Positions 1 through 12,485 of a DNA stretch of 64,000 nucleotides are shown in pieces. The stretch lies in the NCBI RefSeq assembly GCF_026230105.1, contig NC_079476.1, positions 28,386,559 through 28,450,558 on the forward strand, in the 5' to 3' direction. Source of the DNA: Diorhabda sublineata. Its lineage: Eukaryota; Arthropoda; Insecta; Coleoptera; Chrysomelidae. Positions within the stretch are counted from its first letter, which is position 1, and every line of letters begins with the position of its first letter. A model generated the notes under the pieces. The model did not search any database, was not told where the DNA came from, and worked only from the letters and a program-made list of their open reading frames with translations. A program made the translations under genes and the position numbers.

Positions 1-46
1 AAAATTAAGCAGCTATTAAACAATAAAGTAAATTTCAATTAAAATA

Positions 47-753
47 CGAGGGTTGCTATTTAAATTTCGACATATTACAACACTGCTGCGAATATGTCAA
101 ATCTGACATTTGACATTTTTAAAGGTGAACCAGCTCGGAACGTGTTATACGAGTGCTATTTGAGTTGTTCACAGAAACTTGAAACATTCATAAAATGGAA
201 AAATGGATTAAATAGTGTGTCGATCAACTCGCATCGAATTTTGGTGGTAAAGTACCATCTTGAGCCTCCGTGTTTCTCTGGATTTCCAAAATCAAACGTG
301 GTAGCACTTTGCTACAGGATGAAATTCGTGTAGGTCATCCAAAATAAGCTGTTGTGCCAGAAAACATCGATGCTGTGCGTAAACTGATATTGCAAGATCG
401 TCATGTGACATATTGTGATATTGAGGCATACTTGAGTATTAGTTCAACACGAATACATTCAATATTGCATGAACATTGGACTGCCGAAAAAGATTTGTTG
501 CGATCTCTCTCACATCAGTTCAAACAAAAACGTTTTTGAACAATCGAAACATCGAATTGATGGGTCATCCGCCGTATAGTCCTTGTTTGATGCGTTCAAA
601 TCATATTGCTGAACGTACCTCAATTGGAATTGGATTGAAGCACATGCAAAAGTTTATTGATGTAAATAGAGAATATTGTGAAAAAAAATAAAGCCATATC
701 CAATTATCAATATTTGTTTTTATTTGTCTATTTCAAAACTTAAGTAGCAACCC
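47..753 (+). mobile_element. mariner family A, internally deleted copy 1
   Basis: The left end reads CGAGGGTTGCTATTTAA just inside a TA (45-46). The right end carries the inverted form, TTTCAAAACTTAAGTAGCAACC, and has lost its last few bases. Between them lie pieces of a mariner transposase (Tc1/mariner superfamily, DD34D type) in several frames. Around 354-539 the conserved helix-turn-helix stretch 'ENIDAVRKLILQDRHVTY' is readable, followed by 'RIHSILHEH'. Near 560 comes 'HPPYSPC', the start of the third catalytic block, and then the C-terminal tail to about 691. The D1 and D2 catalytic region is missing, so this copy cannot make an active enzyme. Copies at 3309-3981 and 62884-63958 belong to the same family. 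Confidence 0.85.
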
Positions 754-3308
754 AAAATTCAGTTGCTAATTCGTTTCTATTTTAATAATGAATAAATAAA
801 AAATTATAATTCATAATAATGCATTTCATAATGGGTTTATAATTTTTCATTTTTGACAACAATAAAACAAAAAAAAGCCATGAGCAGCAGAGCAAAGAAC
901 AAATCTTTCCATAAAATGAATTTCTTGGAAATTATATCAATTCTCAATCTTATTTCTTTATATGGAAAATTTGCTATTCCTCAATAACTTTTCATTTCAC
1001 AAGTTAACTCTCTCTCTCGAATGAAAATTCATAATTTCAATAGACCCGGTGGTCTCGAAACCTCTTGTTCAATTCCAATCGACAACAAAGAAAAAATTGT
1101 CATAATGACAAGAAATTTCGAGAATGGGAAGTAAAAAAAAATTACCCTAGCAACGATCATACTCGTATTATTCATTAAAAAGGAGGCGGTCCAGTTCAAC
1201 AATTACAACGATCAAAATGATTTCGGGCGTTTTGTGCTAGAAGAACTGAAGAAGAAAACTTTGAACTTGAGAAAGACAATTCTTCAACATCACCCCTACT
1301 TGCATGCGAAGTTCGAACCCTCTAGTTAAACTTTTTCTGGCCAAAAAATAAGAAAATATAACAAAAATGACCATAAAATGGAGAGGGGTGGAGATGGAAA
1401 GTTTCGACTTTAGACAGGAAATCATCTCGCAACTATTTGAACCTACATGTGAAATTTCATTTTTCAGTCGCTTTTCGTTTGACCTGCAGAGGTGAGCAAA
1501 GGTCAAAAACCACTTTTTTTGCACTGCGACCCCTCGAAATATTCATTTGTTTTCAACCAAACTCTAATAACATCAATCCGCCGCCAAAAAAGCCATGCAT
1601 GCTATTCGAAAAACCATCATAATCGTGTTCAGGGGGTCTCAAAACATGGGAAAAATGATGTGCCCCCCATTTTTCTTCTAGTCATGCCTACCGTAATAGT
1701 CTAATTTTTCCTTGAAAAATTCGACTAAAAATATTGGTGAAACATGTTGCTTTCATATAATTATTAAACTTTTGTACCTATAAAATATAAAAAAGAGTTC
1801 AACAGTCATCTTTGTTTTTTCCTATGCACCTAAGTGGTTAATTTGGTCGGTTTTTAGCAAGGACATAAGGCTCCAGTTTTAAAATTTCTTATCAAATTGT
1901 AAAATTAAGAATTCTTTGCAGAGTTCCGATGAAAGTTAATAGTATTCAAGAAATCTTGATGCTAGAATAAATTTTAACATCTTTTAACAAGTAGCCTATC
2001 AAATTTTTTCTGATTAAAGAAACTTATCATATTATATGAAATAGTTTTCTTGCATCTGCTTCTATTTTGGGCATACAACTTTTCATAATATTTATAACAA
2101 CAACTCACATTTCTTTATTTTTGAATCCTTCATTTACTACATTTTCTTATGCGGTTACATTTTGCCTAAACCTAAACCAATCCTTACTAGATGACTGAAA
2201 GTCATATAACATCGCGCGGTAATATTGAATGATACAATAATTGGCCATTTTTCTTTAAAAAAATCAGGAAAATGTTATCTACAACTTTTAGTGGATTAGT
2301 AGACAAAGACCAATACAGAGGCCCCCAAGATATCCAGGTCTTACACCTATAGTTATTTTCTATGGGTTATTTACAATCAAAGTTTGAAGAAGATCAACTG
2401 CAAAATCTCGTAATGGGCGAAAAAAATGTATTCGTCGGCGGATTGCATCTTGAGCATTTAATTTAGCTGAAAAGTATTAATTTAATTTAATATTGCTCTT
2501 ATATTATTGCGAAATTATTACTTTGAATTTTTCATGTATAAGCATTAGTTAGTTAAGTTTGATGCGTTATTAAATGACCTCTCAAATGAGGTAATAAAAG
2601 AACCACACATCAATTTAAAAAAATTAAAGATTATGTCACTCTGTCAATATTTATCATTTTATTCGCACATTACTAAAAATCCGGCATTTAAATTTCCGGA
2701 TTTTTATCTTAACTAATTTGTTCAAGAAATATTGAATGTGTTCCATAAATTTAACCGCACTCTATATAATTGAATCGGAATATGAAAAAAAAAACAATAA
2801 AATGTTAACATGTAATTGAACTGCTGGAACTTGTTTCTTTTTACAATTCACTGGCAAATTTTGAGTCCTCTACAAATTTTAAACAACTGTTTTCGTTCTT
2901 CAACGCAGCTAACGAAAGGATTATATGCATTATACTTGTAACTGCGCGGTACGAAGTCATTGTTTGCCATTGATGCCTAAATTTCTTGGTGATTCTTCTT
3001 ATACTTGTCACGGAAGTATCACGGGAAACAATATAGAAACAGAAACAGAAAAATATATAAATTTAAATTTATATATTATTTGATTGTATTTAGATACAAT
3101 TGACAATTCTAGAAGGTTCCGTAATAGCTGGATACCCTGCAGCAATAGTTGACGCATGATTCTGAGTCCCAAATTTCTGTAAGGAAATACGAAATATGAT
3201 TACCAACTCCTACGAAATCTCATTTTTTAATAATATAATATCCTTTAAAAATATCCTTCACCAACGAAAGTATTCTTGCGTCCACTATGGCGCTTCCAAT
3301 AGGTTTTA
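754..3308. other. AT-rich interval without a recognisable gene
   Basis: Only short open frames of 60 to 95 codons occur here, on both strands, and none resembles a family I know. 1330-1720 is somewhat richer in C runs and polypurine and may be an old non-coding repeat, but I see no ends. No tRNA, rRNA or tandem array is visible. Confidence 0.5.
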
Positions 3309-3981
3309 CGAGGGTTGTTACTTAAGTTTTTCAAAATATTCTCCATTTACACGAATACACTTTTGCAAATTAAAACTTACTGCATCAGTTTAATAAGGTA
3401 TTTGTCGAATTGCGTATCAGTAAGTTATGTTCTTTACGACGGCTCGAAGTTCAATACCATATATGAACCGTGGGTCAGCGAACTGTAACTTGCATGTGTT
3501 GTCGAAAAATTTTTTCCATTCCGATTGAGGCACTTCCAAAACATGTGAATGCACCAACCGCTTTTTCAGGTATAGAAAAACGTTGACCTGGCATTTTATT
3601 TTTCATCTGCGTGAATAAGAAAAGATCATTGGGTGCCAAACAAGGACTGTACGATGGATGACCGACCCATCAATTCGGTGTTTTGATTATTGAAAAACGT
3701 TTTTGTTTGAAATGATGAGAATGATTCTTCTTCTGTGATTGGTTTACCTGATTTTTTCTTTCGGTTTAATCGCCAAAATTCATAGGAAATCATTGCACTA
3801 ACTGCGATTTAATTCCATTTTTTCACCAAGGTGAGTGTTTCAGTTAAAAAGCTCAAATAGCACTCGTATGATAACATGTTCTGGGTAGGGTCACCATTAA
3901 AAATGTCAAACTTTATGATGGCAATGTCAAATTTGACATATTCACATCAATGTTGCCATATTTCAAAACTTAAGTAGCAAC
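3309..3981 (-). mobile_element. mariner family A, internally deleted copy 2
   Basis: The + strand left end is CGAGGGTTGTTACTTAAG next to a TA (3307-3308). The right end is TTTCAAAACTTAAGTAGCAAC, the same termini as at 47-753 but with the coding strand reversed. Read on the minus strand, 3560-3690 gives 'PSYSPCLAPNDLFLF', the third catalytic block with its aspartate, then 'MKNKMPGQRFSIPEKAV' and the C-terminal tail, with frame breaks. Nearer the 5' end a short 'NHRRRIIL' segment survives, but D1 and the N-terminal domain are mostly deleted. It is a non-autonomous relic. Confidence 0.85.
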
Positions 3982-5639
3982 TTAACTTTTTTTATAGCCA
4001 GCCTTGTAGCCGCAAAAAACAACTTTTTCAAGTTTAAACTCTCCCTTTTATCTTTATCAACTTTGGCGAAAATTCTTTTTCTATTTCTGACACCGTTACA
4101 ACAAAGACTGATTTTCTATTTTCCACACTTGTGACATATTTATAGACTCTTGCCGTTGCTTTCTATACTCACCTAATTGGTGGAACTTATAAATATTGCT
4201 ATTCTTATTTTCCTTATTTACTTCTTTATCATCGAATATTTAGTCTATAGTTTTGATAATGTTTTCTATAGACATTGCCTTTTCAGCTTTTCTTAACTGA
4301 CAGGAATTTCTAAATCTAAACCATTTTTTAACTTTTAAAAATTGTAATACGTCACTAGCAATAAAAACGTAGACAATAATATAGCCGTTAGTCTCGGGAA
4401 GTGAGCTCAAAAAATCAAACTAACATCAACTTTTCCCCATAAGAAATATCGACCCATGATCATATTCCTAAATTCTCTGGTAAATTTGATTTTTGCTCGA
4501 ATAACAATTGTAGACACCAAAATTGTAGGAAATCTTATTGCGTAGATTTCAAAAACAAAAACCATACAATATTGAAACATTCGTTACATGACTATTTAAT
4601 AAACAAGTGAAAAATGGATACCGACATTATTTATGATTAATTATAATTAAAATGTTAAGAAGTAATAATTACCTTTATGGAAAAATTTTGCCTTCATTTT
4701 CCATAACGAAGAGTTAATTTTTACAATCTGTTTTGTATAAATTAAAACATGTATAAACTAGAACATTTTATATTCCAAAAATTCTTGATATAAATCATCC
4801 AGAATTTGAACTTTTTTATCAAGAATATACACACATACATAATGAAAAGGACGACAGTATAATTTCTTTTGAGTTCAAACACAATGTTTCGAAAATAGTA
4901 TGAAGTGTGAACACAAAGTACATTGATCTTTTGAAAGAAAAAAAGCCAACGAGAGTAACAGAACCGCCGAAAAACGTGCGAAAAACATTCTCAGACAATT
5001 TTTATGTGTTTCGACCAGACTTAATGACAAAAGTATTGCTCAATTGCGCTTGGATCGTTAATTTACGAGTAAAAGGCCGGAAATCGAAAAAATGTCACGT
5101 ACTTACTTATATTGTCATTTATAGTAAATAAACCATGTAATTCAACAGTACATATTCAGATTAATCATTTCATCGTTATGAAGTTATTAAATTTGACGTT
5201 TTGCGTACTAATAAATATTAATGACACAAAAAATAGTAGATTATTCAATGAGCTAGTGGTGTAATTCATCGGAATTAGTAATAGTTTTTACTCGTAAATG
5301 GAATGCTACACTTAATAATATTACTGATAAAGATCGCATGGTTTTTTGAGATATACGTAAACCTTTAGTGGACCAGTGTTTATTTTGCTTATTTTCAATA
5401 AATTGGATGCCAGACTAGTTAATGTTTTTATGAATCTAGAAAATTCGAAGTTCACATCACCAGTCTGCTGTTTTACAACGGTGCTTGAAGTTTTGAAAAC
5501 TTTTTTGCGAAAAAAAAACGACATAATTTGCGAAAAGCATTTTTAGTATTGGATTTTACCGAAAATTTTGTTAACACTGCTTCATGATTGGAGATCTGAA
5601 TTAAAGACAGTACTGTCGGTGGATTCTGTATCATACGAT
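3982..5639. other. AT-rich interval, no gene recognised
   Basis: Two short frames stand out slightly: 4907-5131 (+, 74 codons, lysine-rich start) and 5321-5524 (-, 67 codons, lysine-rich). Neither resembles a known family, and both lack clear start context or splice partners. I do not call them genes. Confidence 0.4.
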
Positions 5640-6680
5640 GACACGACATAGTCTATAGTACTAGAACTGGTCTAGTTATTCTGGTTGGCGTCATTATGTG
5701 CATGACCATATCGAAAGAATTAAAAATTGACTGAAAACATTCTTGATCGCCACATAGAATTGATTCGCTTTTTGGAGGTAAAGACTCCAGTAAGGTTAAT
5801 AGTATGCGCGTCAGCGTCAGACCAATGTTCATTGATGCATGTTTCTCGGATTGCGTCACTAAATCTAAAAATTTTTACTTTTACCTGGAGAGCTACTGGA
5901 ATAATATTTGCTATGGCTTTCCCTAATTTTTTGAAGCTATAGATGTTCCTCCGTAGAAAAGAAAGACTTGAACGCGGAAAGATCTGCTTCAACTGCGGCT
6001 GAACCAATACCATTCGCGTTGTGGAAGCGATAATATAACTCACGTAAGGAATCCACGTCACTAGGGAGTCCCTCTGATACTAGCGTTAATTTGATGCTGG
6101 TATTCGTCTGCTCTTCGAAGCACACGCTGGATGGTTGGTCGTGGAGATACGCGAGAAAAAGTGTTTTGAAGATTGTGGAATCCTTCATCCTACCAATACA
6201 TAGCGTCCATTTGTCGCATCCGACTCTCGCGATAGCCGCTCTATAGGTGGAGTCATAGCATTTTTTTCTACAATTATATTAGACATTTCTATCATAAGCA
6301 GGTATAACTTTCTTCACATTGTCCATTTCAATATGTTCACTGATAGACGTAGTATTTGTATCTCGGGGCGTTAGGTTTAAAGGTTTTAAGGGTGAGTTGG
6401 TAGTGTCTATTTTGGTACCAGGCGGCCACGAACTTAGCTGTTTCAATTTTCTTTTGTACACCAACTTTGAAATTGGAGTGCAAACCTTATTTTTCAGCAT
6501 CGGAAAGCATCCTATAAATCATTAGTTCTTAGTTTTTCTTTCACGTAATGTGCAAGCTGATTTACTGTATATGTAGGCGGAATGTTGGACAGTAGTACGT
6601 AATTTGTAATCCTCATTGGTAGGCTTTACATGAGATAGTTTCTGAGATGACAAAAAAATTGTATTTTCGTTTTTTTTTGT
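5640..6680. other. higher-GC, coding-like relic, unassigned
   Basis: This stretch is visibly richer in G+C and CpG than its surroundings and carries overlapping open frames on both strands: 5727-5942 and 6319-6525 on plus, 5720-6061, 5937-6188 and 6279-6500 on minus. The minus-strand frames follow each other with shifts and look more protein-like. A plus-strand 'KICFNCG' at about 5970-5990 resembles the start of a zinc knuckle but lacks the remaining residues. A gag-like remnant of a retroelement is possible because a LINE tail follows directly, but I cannot assign a family or even a strand. Confidence 0.3.
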
Positions 6681-6825
6681 ACGGACTGTCTGCGTTCATA
6701 TTGCCTTTTTTACTATTTGTGATCTATTGCTAATAATTGTTATATTCTTGGCATCAGACTTTTCCAGCATAAGTGTCATTAGTACTTTAATACCGATATT
6801 GACATTCTGGAGTGGGATGGAAGCA

Positions 6826-7415
6826 ATCTGACTGAGTTTGATGCAGCTAAGAACCAGGCTGCTGTTTTTACAAAAAAGGTTGGCACTGCAACTCTGGATT
6901 TGGTCCTGGTTGCACATAAAATATCACCATAATATCACCAGCTTCAAAAAAACTTTGAGCCCTCTTCAAGACAAAAAAGCTATATCCTCCACAACAGCTT
7001 ATAATCCCCTACAAGGCCAAGATTCGGCCATCTTTGATGTATTGCTCGCATATTTAGAGATCGACTCCCAGGCACACCCTTAGGATGCTCGACTCAATAC
7101 AGAAGACAATAATACGTCTTATAGGCGACCCAAATATGACCAGAAACGTGGAATGCATAGGGCATAGAAGCAAGGTTGCCGATAAAACTCTCTTTTACCG
7201 ATACCACCACGGCGAATGCTCCCCAACTTAATCCCACCTAGAACAGTATTTGCAAGACCTACTCGACAGGCAGACCTGGCTTATGAACACCGCCTGCAGA
7301 CACCCAGAACGTCAATTTACCGAGACTTCTTTCTTGGAGAAGTGCAAGCCTGTGGAATAATCTTCCAAAGCATGTCCCGAACACTACAACCTACAGAAGT
7401 TCATAATCAGATATA
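6826..7415 (+). mobile_element. Jockey-like LINE, ORF2 C-terminal fragment
   Basis: The plus strand reads through frame breaks as the tail of a non-LTR retrotransposon ORF2, downstream of the reverse transcriptase catalytic core. Recognisable pieces in order are 'DAAKNQAAVF' (6841-6870), 'RSTPRHTLRMLDSIQK' near 7050-7100 with one in-frame stop before it, 'LIGDPNMTRNVECIGHR' near 7115-7165, 'LFYRYHHGECS' near 7190-7220, and 'WNNLPKHV' near 7350-7375. This order matches insect Jockey-superfamily proteins. The reverse transcriptase catalytic box is absent, the usual result of 5' truncation. It is dead and undergoing neutral decay. Confidence 0.75.
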
Positions 7416-9720
7416 GAGATTCGGGACACTACCAGAAATCACAACACAGATTATTTTTATTTCATTTAATTCGATAGTATGATAAGTAGTTTAGCTTTAT
7501 GTTGAAAAAAGTAAATCACGAATTTTACAAGAGAAATGAAGTGTGATAATGGAAAATCAATTTTCTTATTCATTATGACAACGCTCGGTGTTTTTCCACA
7601 TTCGCCTCACTAATCAGATATAGCATTATGTGACTTTTTGATCGAAAAAAATATGCTAAAAGGGTAAAGGCAGTGACTTGAGGAAGATGTATTCAAATTT
7701 GGTTACCTTTTAACTTTTAACTAAAATATTGAAAGATTCCCATACGGTCATATCTTTTTAATTCAAATGTTTCTTCATATTCAACATTACTCATGTTAGT
7801 TTCTTATTGCTTAAGCATTTTCTTACTGATAATATTTCTGCATAACATCTTGTATTTTTTACTAATTCACTGCGTTTGCTTTACACGTTTTTATTTTCTG
7901 GTAATAAAGAATCTCCATTTGTTTAAATAAAAATTTAAAATTCTGTCAATTTATTTTATGAATATTGAAATGGCGAAAAAGAAGATACAAAAATTTTTTA
8001 GTTAATCTCACTGAACATATCAGAGGAGTTTGAAAACCAAAATTTTAGTTTTTCAATACTATCCAGATCTTATATTCTGTTTTAAATTAATTGGAGTGTA
8101 GTACAAGAACAACAAGAGCTTACAAATCAACATCTTTAATCCAAATGAACAATAAAAACCATAACTTTCTGACAAAATCCACATAGTTTTAGAAAAACGT
8201 ATATACGAAAAAATAGTTAAATAAAACTTGGGGAGAGTTACGCAGAGACGAAGCAAAGGAAAGCTGAGGGCATAGAATACTGTTTTTTAAAGGAGAAAAC
8301 ATCTACTTTTCTGACTAATGCCGCGATAAATATTAAAAATTATCTGAAAAACTTGACGTCGGCTGTTCTTTTTGTCGATATAAAGCAATTTAAAAATGTT
8401 GATATATTCTACCATTCTACTATTCTACCTCGTATCTCATTGAAATTTTATAGGTTCAGAAAACAATCTCCACTCCTTCCCAATATCTGATTTTTTTAGG
8501 TCCCTGTTTTCTGTCATGTAGTCAAAGTTGTATGAAATATTTTTATTGAAACCACCAGGGATGTCATGTTTCGGAAATGGACACCCATGTTGTCAACGAA
8601 TTTCGTGTTTCAACATTCTATTTTTTGCAAGTCAAATATATTCACCTTTTTCTTTAACGAAGAGACCTAAAAATAACTTGACGTCGTACCAATAGGCCAA
8701 GCAAAAATTGTATAAAATAGGATATTAGTGAATATAGAGGATAAGAAATATTATATGTAAATTTGAGCGTAAATTGAGCAAATATAGTCACTTTGATGAG
8801 GTTAATGTGAGGTATATCATGGAGAGAATATATTTTCTAACTATAAAAATCGAAATTTATTCACCTAATCAGAAAGAAGTAAAGAATACAAAATGTAACA
8901 CATAAAACAAAAGACTAAGCTTAAGATATATTATATAGCAGAGATTACGCGTTAAGCGAGATCTTAACGAATCTTTACATTGAATGATACAAGACTCGGA
9001 TTAAGTGATTTACTGTAACCTTGCGATTGTCGGTTGAATATAGCTCCGGACATTCGAGTAAATCCCGATACGTCTTGTCTAATCTTACGATTAATCAACA
9101 AATTTCCACCGAAGCTTCTAAATTATTAGTGCGGAGGCTTACTACTCTCAGATCTTCATTTAAAAACTTTCTATTCCGACGATATAAAATCTTATCAACA
9201 GTGCTTTACAGTCATTATATTTTTACTAGAAGAAGCAAAAAATTGGGCGAAAGAAAAGAGTAACAAAGGATTCTGCCGACATCAGCGGCGTCCAATTGTT
9301 AAAATAATATAATAGAATTTTTATATTGGAATTCTATGGAGAATATTGAAACTTTTCAAAAATTAATATGAAAATTCAGGAAAAAATGTTTAGCCTTGTT
9401 TCATCTCTCAAAGTAATAGGGCTCCATCGGTTCGGAGACAATAATTTGTGTTCTTTTGCCAAAGCTAGTCTATTTTTCCTCGGAATTTTTGTCAGTAGAC
9501 CTTTTCTTCAACTTATAACATAGTAACTAAAAATATTTTTTTATAAAGCCTACCTTTATTTTATTGAAGCCGATACCCACATCATCAACTTAAGTTGTCT
9601 CCCACGTCTTTTGCTAAAATCTATTTTTACTCTTTTAAAATAGCGTAGTCAATTCACTGAGACAAAAGGCTAGTATATCATGATTTTTATTCTTTACTAA
9701 ACTGTTCCTAACTCCTAATT
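7416..9720. other. AT-rich interval, nothing recognised
   Basis: No frame here exceeds about 80 codons and none looks like a known protein. No inverted-repeat ends, tandem array or RNA gene was found. Confidence 0.5.
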
Positions 9721-9990
9721 CCTAACGGCTCGCGCTTGAGTGCAAGGATTACGCCAAAGAGCGACTACTAATGCGTGTATAATTACACGAACCAAATAGC
9801 AGAGCTGGTTGGGGTTTTCTCCAATGCACATTAGAGCTTTCCGAACAAGAGTTCGGAAAAGAACCAACCAAATCGAAACCGGTTAGCAATTTATACCACT
9901 CTGATTGCAACTGCAAGCCATTAGAGATGGCTTTTTCCCCGGTTTGAGGATCATTGTTATTTGGACAACTTTCCAAATGCATGGAGAGTT
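9721..9990. other. short GC-richer block with a 77-codon minus frame
   Basis: A local block of higher GC holds a minus-strand frame (9749-9982) with methionine near 9982 and a glutamine/serine/asparagine-rich product. I do not recognise it. It has no visible splice signals or poly(A) signal tied to it. It may be a fragment of a retroelement or an exon piece, and nothing in the sequence decides. Confidence 0.25.
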
Positions 9991-11036
9991 GATTATTCTC
10001 AACTTGAGCATTAAAGACGTATAGGCGGTTAAAAAAGCCTTCAACTTTTTCTTTATCAGTTCTTACTCACGATCACTAATGAGTGAAGAATAGTTGAGAG
10101 GTAAATGAATTAGGTAGCACCATAAACTGTATGCATTGATGTATACATTGAGTTCAGAAACAGTGAGATAAAGTTTAAAAGGATTTATGGTATTACTATA
10201 TGACCAGCTTTCTTTCACGTTGCTGTACCTATATATTCACAATATATTTTATCATCGTTTACGTCTGTAATTTAAATAATTCTCAAAAGCCGGTGTTGTA
10301 GGGGATAATACAGCCGCAGCTGTATCCGCACTGTCTAAGAGGAATCTCCAAAAACGTTTGGTTCGTCGAGCCACTTTTTGCTCCCATAATTTTCAACATA
10401 TTCCACCATCACCATAATTATAGCCCTGCAGAGGAAAAGTTTTCCCATATCAGAGCCATTCAGGAAGTGAACCATATTTCACACATAAACTCAGGCTATT
10501 AAGTGCATTTTAAATGAAGATTTTTTTTCAATGAATTTTATTTAATACAATAAAGAATAATTTGCGTGGCGATTTGAAAATTTTTTAATATTAAGACATT
10601 CTCACATTTCTGGAAAAATTGAATATAGAGATATATTGCCTGGTCTATAATTAAAGGTTACAGTATGCATTTGAAATTACAAAATATTTTTGGACTCTCG
10701 TAATGACCTGGTACGGGTGGTCCTTCGATATATATGTGCACTTGTGCGTGCATAATAAAAAAACCATATTGCTATCGTAAAGGAGTGCAAAGAAATGAAT
10801 ACTTACTTCTTTAATGTTTTTGACACACCGTTTCAGGGTTATTTATATTTAAAAAAGAACATGAAGTTGTAAGCGTTTTGTATCCAAGAAAATTATACTT
10901 CATCTACTTTGTTTGTGCTTTTGCTTTATTTAGAAAAAAAATTAAATTATTGTTAGGTATTTATTTCCAAACATAAAACATTACTAGGAAATTTGAACCA
11001 GAAATGAGGATCTTCATTTACAATTAAAACGTGTAT
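9991..11036. other. AT-rich interval, nothing recognised
   Basis: No coding or structural feature could be supported between the GC-richer block and the mariner end at 11037. Confidence 0.5.
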
Positions 11037-11065
11037 TATGTGGGTTGAAAAAATCGTAGGCTGTC

Positions 11066-11076
11066 ACATTGATCAT
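11066..11076. repeat. target-site duplication, left copy
   Basis: ACATTGATCAT borders the LINE fragment on its 5' side. It matches the 11-base copy at 11602-11612 (ACATTGATTAT) with a single difference. Confidence 0.65.
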
Positions 11077-11601
11077 ATACGATATTCCGATGCCTTGATA
11101 GCAGATAACATGAATAACCTACAAAGACTCCTAGACATAGTTGGAATACACTTTGGAAATCAATGTCAACAACAATGATGAAGATGTTGAACGGGTAACA
11201 AAGTTAAACTATCTGGGAACATAGTTATGTGAAGACTGGTCATCAGACGTAGAGATGAAGTGCCGGATAGAAAAAGCAAGGCGCTCATTCCTGAAATTGA
11301 AAAACGTGTTTATAAACTCTGACTTTGCCGTTCATCTCAATATTCACATTGAACATATTGGAGGCATTTGAGATGTAAAATTTTGAGAGTTCCATGAACG
11401 CCAAGAAAAACCAATAAAGAAATTCTAAGGAGAATAAAAAGAGATCGTGAATTTCTGGGCACGATGGCGCGGCTTCAAAATATTAAAAATTGGACAAGGA
11501 TAAGAACCGCAGGAGAATTAACTCATACTACCAGAGCCAGGATAGATTGGCCAGAAGTGATCGCAAACACCCATTAATGGATTGAAGAAGAAGAAGAAGC
11601 T
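11077..11601 (+). mobile_element. RTE-like LINE 3' fragment nested in a mariner
   Basis: The plus strand holds the C-terminal part of an endonuclease/reverse-transcriptase protein in broken frames. 'DVERVTKLNYLGT' (about 11186-11225), 'CRIEKARRSFLKLKNVF' (about 11260-11310), then after a deletion 'RKTNKEILRRIKRDREFL' (about 11405-11460) and 'NWTRIRTAGEL' (about 11490-11522). These follow the order in RTE-like insect LINEs after the reverse transcriptase core. The 3' end is a GAA run (11584-11599), which suits a LINE tail. An 11-bp imperfect duplication flanks the fragment. The 5' part is missing, as expected for incomplete reverse transcription. Confidence 0.75.
11584..11599 (+). repeat. (GAA)n tail of the nested LINE
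   Basis: A short run of five GAA units sits at the 3' end of the LINE fragment, immediately before the right target duplication. It is probably the element's own simple-repeat tail rather than an independent microsatellite. Confidence 0.7.
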
Positions 11602-11612
11602 ACATTGATTAT
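11602..11612. repeat. target-site duplication, right copy
   Basis: ACATTGATTAT follows the GAA tail directly and repeats the sequence at 11066-11076. Mariner sequence resumes immediately after it. Confidence 0.65.
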
Positions 11613-11696
11613 GACTTGACAGCTGTCGTACTATTACTTTATGAGTTGATAGCGTTTCGAACAAAGCAACTTTTTTTATTTTGAAAAACAAAAAGG

Positions 11697-12420
11697 ATGA
11701 AACGAAATTTTGTGTGTTAATAAACCACTGCTTTTGGGCTATTCAAATGAATGCTTAACTCTGCCCAGCAAAATTAATCGTTGAGAAGTAGTTTGATGAG
11801 TTTAAATGAGGCGAAATGAGCACCGAGAACGATGTACGCATGGACGCCCCGAAGATGTTTTCACCGAGAAAACACCAAAAAACTCCACAACATAATTTTG
11901 GATAAACGTGAAATCATTCTGATTGATACAGTTGAGAACCCAAAGATATCAAACGAAGGTGTTGGACATATCGTGAATGAATGTTTGGGTATGCGAAGCT
12001 CACAATCGATCAAAAACAACAACGAATTGATTATTCTGAAGAGTGTTGGGAGCTGTTCAATCGCAATAAATCTGAATTTTTACGTCGATGTATGACAATA
12101 GATGAAACATGGCTCAATCATTTCTCACGGGAATTTAATCGACAGTCAGCCGAGTGGACTGCATGTGATTAACCGATTCCAAAGCAAAAGGGAAAACGGT
12201 AAAGAGGAACTATTACGTAACTTTATTGGATCGTAGAAAACAAAGACAATGCATCGCATCACAAATCAATGAAAACGATGACAAAATTGCGCTCCTTTGG
12301 CCACGGAATTTTTGCCGCGTTCACTGTATTTTTTAAATTTGGCTACTAGATGAAGTTTATTTTGAGGGTAAAGACAAATCGTATTATCATTATATATTGC
12401 CAGCAGTAATAACTATATTT
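11697..12420 (+). pseudogene. mariner (irritans type) transposase remnant
   Basis: The presumed start is the ATG at 11697 ('MKRNFV'), with stops soon after. Homology continues through several frames: a helix-turn-helix region with 'KLHNIILDKREI' and 'KISNEGVGHIVNECLGMR' (about 11880-11998), then 'LTIDQKQQRIDYSE' and 'ELFNRNKSEFLRR' (about 12000-12090). The first catalytic block follows as 'MTIDETWLNHF' (12091-12125). The D1 aspartate is intact. The sequence then jumps at about 12190-12350 to the C-terminal 'YFEGKDKSYY', so the D2 and D3 catalytic residues are deleted. A normal mariner transposase has about 340-350 residues. This one is non-functional. Confidence 0.8.
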
Positions 12421-12485
12421 AATAACAAATTCTTAAAAAAAAGTTGTTTTTTTTTATGCTAGCCTATGAACTTTTCAACCGACCT

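Larger units (their letters stand above)
11037..12485 (+). mobile_element. irritans-type mariner split by a LINE
   Basis: The left end (GGGTTGAAAAAATCGTAGGCT, 11042-11062) and right end (AGCCTATGAACTTTTCAACC, 12461-12480) are imperfect inverted repeats. The mariner 5' leader is cut at about 11076 by a LINE and resumes at about 11602 with CTTGACAGCTGTC, a sequence typical of the 5' leader of irritans-subfamily mariners. The transposase remnant lies between 11697 and about 12420. The element contains both a nested insertion and an internal deletion. Confidence 0.8.
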
